A DNA stretch of 8,749 bases, from positions 1-8,749 of the forward strand of contig DOZA01000080.1 of the NCBI GenBank assembly GCA_003518245.1, read 5' to 3'. The translations under genes were made by a program, and so were the position numbers. Under the pieces are notes generated by a model. The model had not been told where the DNA came from and searched no databases. It saw only the letters and a program-made list of their open reading frames with translations. Source of the stretch: Bacteroidales bacterium (GTDB taxonomy: Bacteria; Bacteroidota; Bacteroidia; Bacteroidales; VadinHA17). Positions 6,441 to 8,749 of this stretch are shown piece after piece (position 1 is the stretch's first letter; each line of letters begins with the position of its first letter).

Positions 6441-6479
6441 TTATTCGTCTTTCACACAGCGAACAGATAATCCCATACC
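6441..6479 (-). pseudogene. Relic C-terminus resembling the TIGR02145 (Fib_succ_major) domain
   Basis: The minus strand reads G-M-G-L-S-V-R-C-V-K-D-E followed by TAA (6441-6443), with a stop at 6480-6482 just before it. G-[LF]-S-V-R-C-[VL]-[KR]-D-x-stop is the characteristic end of the Fibrobacter succinogenes major paralogous domain (TIGR02145), common in Bacteroidota lipoproteins; formylglycine-enzyme-like proteins end in a related G-F-R-C-V-R-D. The codons before it are in another frame: removing one G from the GGG run at 6472-6474 (read on the minus strand) would join an upstream frame as L-R-Y-G-L-S-V-R-C. The body of the gene is not found upstream. No start codon or full domain is present, so it can only be a remnant. 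Confidence 0.5.
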
Positions 6480-6813
6480 TTAAAAACAGAACACTGCACG
6501 AAGCCTTGATTAAGATCTTCATGATTACACTTCTTTAATTATGATTAAATCCACGGTAATATATCATTCAAGTTACGAGGTGTTTAGAAGAAAGTCAAGT
6601 TTATTTTAGAGTATGGGCCAAAGCAATTAGAATAGTACTTAATCCTGTTATTATTTAAATGTGGTTTAGGTATTTGGTAAATCGCGAGTAAAAATCATTT
6701 TGGTAATTATTTTACATCAGATATATCCCTTGACCTTAAGGAGTATTATCACCAGAGGATACTGAGCTTACCATAAGCAGACGAGGGTGATGAGCATAAC
6801 GAATGAGAAGCAA

Positions 6814-6837
6814 GGCACGGATCTGGAGATCCGCGCC
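6814..6837. repeat. REP-like palindrome downstream of queG
   Basis: GGCACGGATCT (6814-6824) and AGATCCGCGCC (6827-6837) pair over 11 positions with one A/C mismatch and a 2-nt centre, GG. The decamer CGCGCCAGCA (6832-6841) begins inside the right arm and also occurs in the hairpin element at 1118-1127. A palindrome of this size, with GC-rich arms in an AT-rich gap, resembles the REP-type repeats that RAYT (Y1-type) transposases scatter through Bacteroidota genomes. On the minus strand it lies 35 nt after the queG stop and could also slow or end transcription, but it lacks a U-tract. Confidence 0.55.
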
Positions 6838-6855
6838 AGCAAATTCGGAAACCTT

Positions 6856-6873
6856 AGCCTCAGCCTCAGCCTT
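6856..6873. repeat. Tandem AGCCTC repeat at the queG 3' end
   Basis: AGCCTC (6856-6861), AGCCTC (6862-6867) and AGCCTT (6868-6873) are consecutive hexamers; read on the minus strand they are GAGGCT units. The last unit overlaps the queG stop codon (6872-6874). The final codons of queG therefore run directly into repeat sequence, as if the repeat had been inserted at, or had grown into, the gene end. Confidence 0.6.
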
Positions 6874-7777
6874 AAGTGCCTGATCTTACATTCCTCATAA
6901 ACCCCTTATACCCTGCTCTCATTACTGCGCTCCCGGAAAAAATATGGTAAAATTCCTCTTCAGATAGGCTTTTCCACTGATCGGTAGTATAATCAAGTAT
7001 CTCGGGCAGTGGCTCAAATTCTTTTATGGTTGTTTCTATTGCTTTATGATTCCATGGACACACCTCCTGGCATATATCACAACCGAATATTTTCAGTCTT
7101 GCTTTCTCAGCGTATTCAGGTGGTATATCTTCCTTATTTTCTATTGTAAGGTAGGAGAGGCACCTGTTTGAATCTATTGTCCTGTTTTCGAGTATTGCTG
7201 ATGTAGGACATGCTTCCAGGCACCTGGTGCAGTTGCCACAATAATCTCTGGCAGCAGGTTTATCATATTTAAGCTCGATATTGATAATTAAAATCCCTAT
7301 AAAAAAGAAAGAACCTTTTTCCCTGTTTATAAGCATACTGTTTTTACCTATCCACCCCAGTCCTGCTGCTTGTGCCCAGGCTCTTTCAAGCACAGGGTGA
7401 GTGTCAACAAACACCCGTCCTTCAATCCCGGGTTTCTCGACCTTGATAAATTCAAGTAAAACATTCAGCCTGTCTTTCAATATCCTGTGATAATCCTTAC
7501 CAAGGGCATACCTGGCAAAAACAGGCTTGTTCTCAGGTGGATTATACTCATGATAATAGTTCATGCCGGCAACAATAACAGACCTGGAGCCAGGGACAAG
7601 GAGACCGGGGTTAATCCTTTTCTCCCTGTTTCTCTCCATGTAAGTCATACCCGAATGGTGACCGTTCTTTAACCAGCGGATCAACCTGTCACCATGTCTG
7701 TCGAGTGGTCGGACAGTGGCTATTCCGAAGAGGTCGAAACCCAGTTCTGCTGCTCTCTCTTTTATTGTATCATGCAT
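6872..7777 (-). CDS. queG: Epoxyqueuosine reductase QueG
   Basis: 301 residues. QueG reduces epoxyqueuosine to queuosine in the wobble position of tRNAs for Asp, Asn, His and Tyr, using cobalamin and two [4Fe-4S] clusters in the cytosol. The N-terminal A-E-L-G-F-D-L-F-G-I-A (10-20) and the P-G-S-R-S-V-I-V-A-G-M-N-Y-Y block (62-75) are typical. The catalytic Asp is expected at Asp125 in V-D-T-H-P-V-L-E-R. Ferredoxin-like clusters are C-G-N-C-T-R-C-L-E-A-C-P (Cys180, 183, 186, 190), then Cys206 and C-D-I-C-Q-E-V-C-P-W-N (Cys233, 236, 240). It is the short form, without the C-terminal HEAT-like domain of the 379-residue E. coli enzyme. The ATG lies 4 nt after the DUF59 stop, so it is cotranscribed with the suf genes. 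The last residues (V-R-S-G-T) are unusual, and the stop sits on the edge of a tandem repeat, so the original end may have been altered. Confidence 0.95.
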   Translation of the reverse strand: MHDTIKERAAELGFDLFGIATVRPLDRHGDRLIRWLKNGHHSGMTYMERNREKRINPGLLVPGSRSVIVAGMNYYHEYNPPENKPVFARYALGKDYHRILKDRLNVLLEFIKVEKPGIEGRVFVDTHPVLERAWAQAAGLGWIGKNSMLINREKGSFFFIGILIINIELKYDKPAARDYCGNCTRCLEACPTSAILENRTIDSNRCLSYLTIENKEDIPPEYAEKARLKIFGCDICQEVCPWNHKAIETTIKEFEPLPEILDYTTDQWKSLSEEEFYHIFSGSAVMRAGYKGFMRNVRSGT

Positions 7778-7781
7778 ATGA

Positions 7782-8102
7782 CTAAAGGAAACCCAGTTCC
7801 AGCTTTGCTTCGTCGGTCATCATACCCTTATCCCACGGAGGATCAAAAGTAAGTGTAAGATTACAGTCCTTTACCCCCATGGTGCCAGCCACCTTATATT
7901 TTACTTCCTCCATAATCATATCGGCCATCGGGCAGCCGGGGGCAGTAAGTGTCATAGTAATATTTGCCACATTTTCCTTATCAAGGCTGATTTCATATAC
8001 CAGCCCGAGATCATATATATTAACCGGCATTTCAGGGTCATATATAGTTTTCAATACTTCTATAATCCTGGCTTCTGTTTCCATATATTCATTACTGTCC
8101 AT
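7782..8102 (-). CDS. DUF59/MIP18-family Fe-S assembly protein (SufT-like)
   Basis: 106 residues from the ATG at 8100-8102. An in-frame ATG at 8144 would add 14 residues inside sufE; the 8102 start lies 7 nt after the sufE stop and fits the family's N-terminus. MIP18/DUF59 proteins act in maturation or delivery of Fe-S clusters in the cytosol. Visible landmarks are I-Y-D-P-E-M-P-V-N-I-Y-D-L-G-L-V-Y (20-36), the L-T-A-P-G-C-P-M-A loop with the conserved Cys57, and the end F-D-P-P-W-D-K-G-M-M-T-D-E-A-K-L-E-L-G-F. This last pattern is characteristic of the SUF-linked branch rather than of PaaD in phenylacetate degradation. The position between sufE and queG agrees. The protein has only the single domain and no fusion. 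Family and context are secure; its exact role in this organism is inferred. Confidence 0.93.
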   Translation of the reverse strand: MDSNEYMETEARIIEVLKTIYDPEMPVNIYDLGLVYEISLDKENVANITMTLTAPGCPMADMIMEEVKYKVAGTMGVKDCNLTLTFDPPWDKGMMTDEAKLELGFL

Positions 8103-8109
8103 AATAATT

Positions 8110-8550
8110 TCATTTATCCTGTTTTGCCTTATAAGCCAGGGCATATATTTTCATCTGTTTCAGCATAGCCAGCAACCCGTTTGACCTTGTAGGTGAAAGG
8201 TTTTGATGCAGACCTATCCTGTCAATAAAATATAGATCAGTATTTAGTATCTCATCCGGTGTTCTGCCTGACAGCACTTTAACCAGGAGGGCTATTATTC
8301 CTCTTACAATAATTGCATCACTGTCGGCTGTGAAGAATAATCTCCCATTTGTTAGCTCAGGGTACAACCACACCCTGGACTGGCATCCCTCTATGAGGTA
8401 ATCATTTTTCTTGTATTTCTCTTCTATTACCGGCATGTCCTTACCTTCTTCAATAAGATGATCATACCTGTCCATCCAGTCATCAAACATTGAGAATTCC
8501 TCAATAATAATATCCTGTACCTTGTCAATGCTTTTCTCAGGAATGCTCAT
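8110..8550 (-). CDS. sufE: Cysteine desulfuration protein SufE
   Basis: 146 residues (E. coli SufE has 138). SufE accepts persulfide sulfur from SufS and stimulates its cysteine desulfurase activity in the cytosolic SUF pathway of Fe-S cluster assembly. The acceptor Cys is Cys56 in [10 protein letters not shown], the hallmark motif. Other family features are the M-F-D-D-W-M-D-R-Y start of the fold, the [15 protein letters not shown] segment, [15 protein letters not shown], and a lysine-rich C-terminal helix. Its ATG overlaps the sufS stop by the 4-nt ATGA arrangement, a sign of translational coupling, and the DUF59 gene follows after 7 nt. Nothing is unusual in the sequence. Confidence 0.95.
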   Translation of the reverse strand: MSIPEKSIDKVQDIIIEEFSMFDDWMDRYDHLIEEGKDMPVIEEKYKKNDYLIEGCQSRVWLYPELTNGRLFFTADSDAIIVRGIIALLVKVLSGRTPDEILNTDLYFIDRIGLHQNLSPTRSNGLLAMLKQMKIYALAYKAKQDK

Positions 8551-8749
8551 AGCATCATCATCTTAACTTTTTCTATTCCTTCAATGAGGCTGTCAATCTC
8601 TTCTTTTGTATTATAAAAACACATTGAAGCACGTATTGTACCGTCTATTCCAAATCGTGTCATTATCGGCTGTGCACAGTGTGAGCCTGTTCTTACGGCA
8701 ATACCCATTTTGTCAAGTATCATACCTGCATCATACTGATGCACTTTAT
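8547..8749 (-). CDS. sufS: Cysteine desulfurase SufS, C-terminal end (partial)
   Basis: The minus-strand frame is open from the window edge to TGA at 8547-8549 and gives 67 full codons; the start is beyond 8749. The peptide holds [23 protein letters not shown], in which the Cys is the persulfide-forming residue of group II desulfurases (R-T-G-x-H-C-A in SufS). [15 protein letters not shown] follows, the usual C-terminal block. SufS is a PLP enzyme that takes sulfur from L-cysteine and hands it to SufE, encoded directly downstream with a 4-nt overlap. The full protein should be about 400 residues. A GTG at 8742-8744 is an internal Val codon, not a start. Confidence 0.95.
   Translation of the reverse strand, partial: KVHQYDAGMILDKMGIAVRTGSHCAQPIMTRFGIDGTIRASMCFYNTKEEIDSLIEGIEKVKMMML

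Larger units (their letters stand above)
6353..6871. other. Gene-free stretch between the lipoprotein gene and queG
   Basis: No intact gene is visible in these 519 bases on either strand; all frames are broken by frequent stops. The stretch holds the leader of the lipoprotein gene (6353 to about 6440), a short relic of a gene C-terminus on the minus strand (6441-6479), an AT-rich part without recognisable content (about 6480-6765), a small hairpin GCTTA-cca-TAAGC (6766-6778), and a palindrome with adjacent tandem repeats (6814-6873) that reaches the queG stop codon. Confidence 0.7.

Noticed and set aside
6427..6522. Minus-strand 31-codon ORF starting M-K-I-L-I-K
   Set aside because: It overlaps the C-terminal relic in another frame, has no ribosome binding site, and its second half is the out-of-frame reading of that relic; it may itself contain eroded remains but is not a credible gene.
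6568..6660. Open frames of about 28-34 codons on both strands in the AT-rich gap
   Set aside because: They lack start codons or recognisable motifs, and both strands look equally plausible, as expected by chance.
6734..6741. CCTTAAGG palindrome as an operator
   Set aside because: A single 8-bp palindrome in a 519-bp gap, with no associated promoter or second copy, is within chance.
8103..8144. Upstream in-frame ATG for the DUF59 protein
   Set aside because: It lies inside sufE and adds residues not typical of the family; the ATG at 8100-8102 follows the sufE stop by 7 nt.
1..8749. CRISPR array, tRNA or rRNA gene, insertion sequence or integrase
   Set aside because: I saw no regularly spaced direct repeats, no tRNA-like cloverleaf with a CCA end, no rRNA-like stretch and no transposase or recombinase motif in any frame I read.

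Overview
The window looks like a piece of a Bacteroidota chromosome, most likely of the Bacteroidales/Marinilabiliales kind. The evidence is AT-rich coding sequence, a TAnnTTTG-type -7 element (182-189), few Shine-Dalgarno sites, a DUF3078 outer-membrane-type protein, lipoproteins with short Bacteroidota-style signal peptides, and the compact order sufS-sufE-DUF59-queG. I see no rRNA, tRNA, CRISPR array, integrase or transposase.

Left part (1-2052, + strand). The window opens inside the last 37 codons of a YjbQ/UPF0047-family gene. An MscS-type mechanosensitive channel follows behind its own -7 element. Next come a tandem-repeat-plus-hairpin element and a DUF3078 protein with a signal peptide. 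Middle part (2077-6352, - strand). In transcription order this holds a lipoprotein made of two copies of one domain, a 5'-truncated retropepsin-like aspartyl protease, a PiT-superfamily permease whose motifs resemble the sulfate permease CysP more than a phosphate transporter, a lipoprotein sulfatase with an intact C-T-P-T-R formylglycine site, and a 27-codon fragment that looks like the start of a SMUG2/DUF4918 uracil-DNA glycosylase gene. Right part (6353-8749, - strand). A 519-bp gene-free stretch carries a relic tail of another gene and a palindromic repeat element. It is followed by a tight operon running sufS (partial), sufE, DUF59 and queG.

Two functional themes can be read. The first is sulfate: the sulfatase would release sulfate from an organic sulfate ester at the cell surface or in the periplasm, and the CysP-like permease next to it could import that sulfate (inference). 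The second is Fe-S biogenesis: SufS and SufE mobilise sulfur, the DUF59 protein helps assemble or deliver clusters, and QueG is a corrinoid enzyme with two [4Fe-4S] clusters that finishes queuosine in tRNA and is presumably a client of the same operon.

The most unusual aspect is what lies between the complete genes. At least three stretches read as remains of recognisable families (2077-2160, 4752-5300, 6441-6479), and a fourth (3610-3708) is an open, protein-like frame directly after the permease stop codon. Two intergenic palindromic elements, 5.7 kb apart, share the decamer CGCGCCAGCA and each has short GAGG/CCTC-type tandem repeats beside it. The middle part therefore reads as a rearranged, eroding region. 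I found no complete new defence or mobile system.
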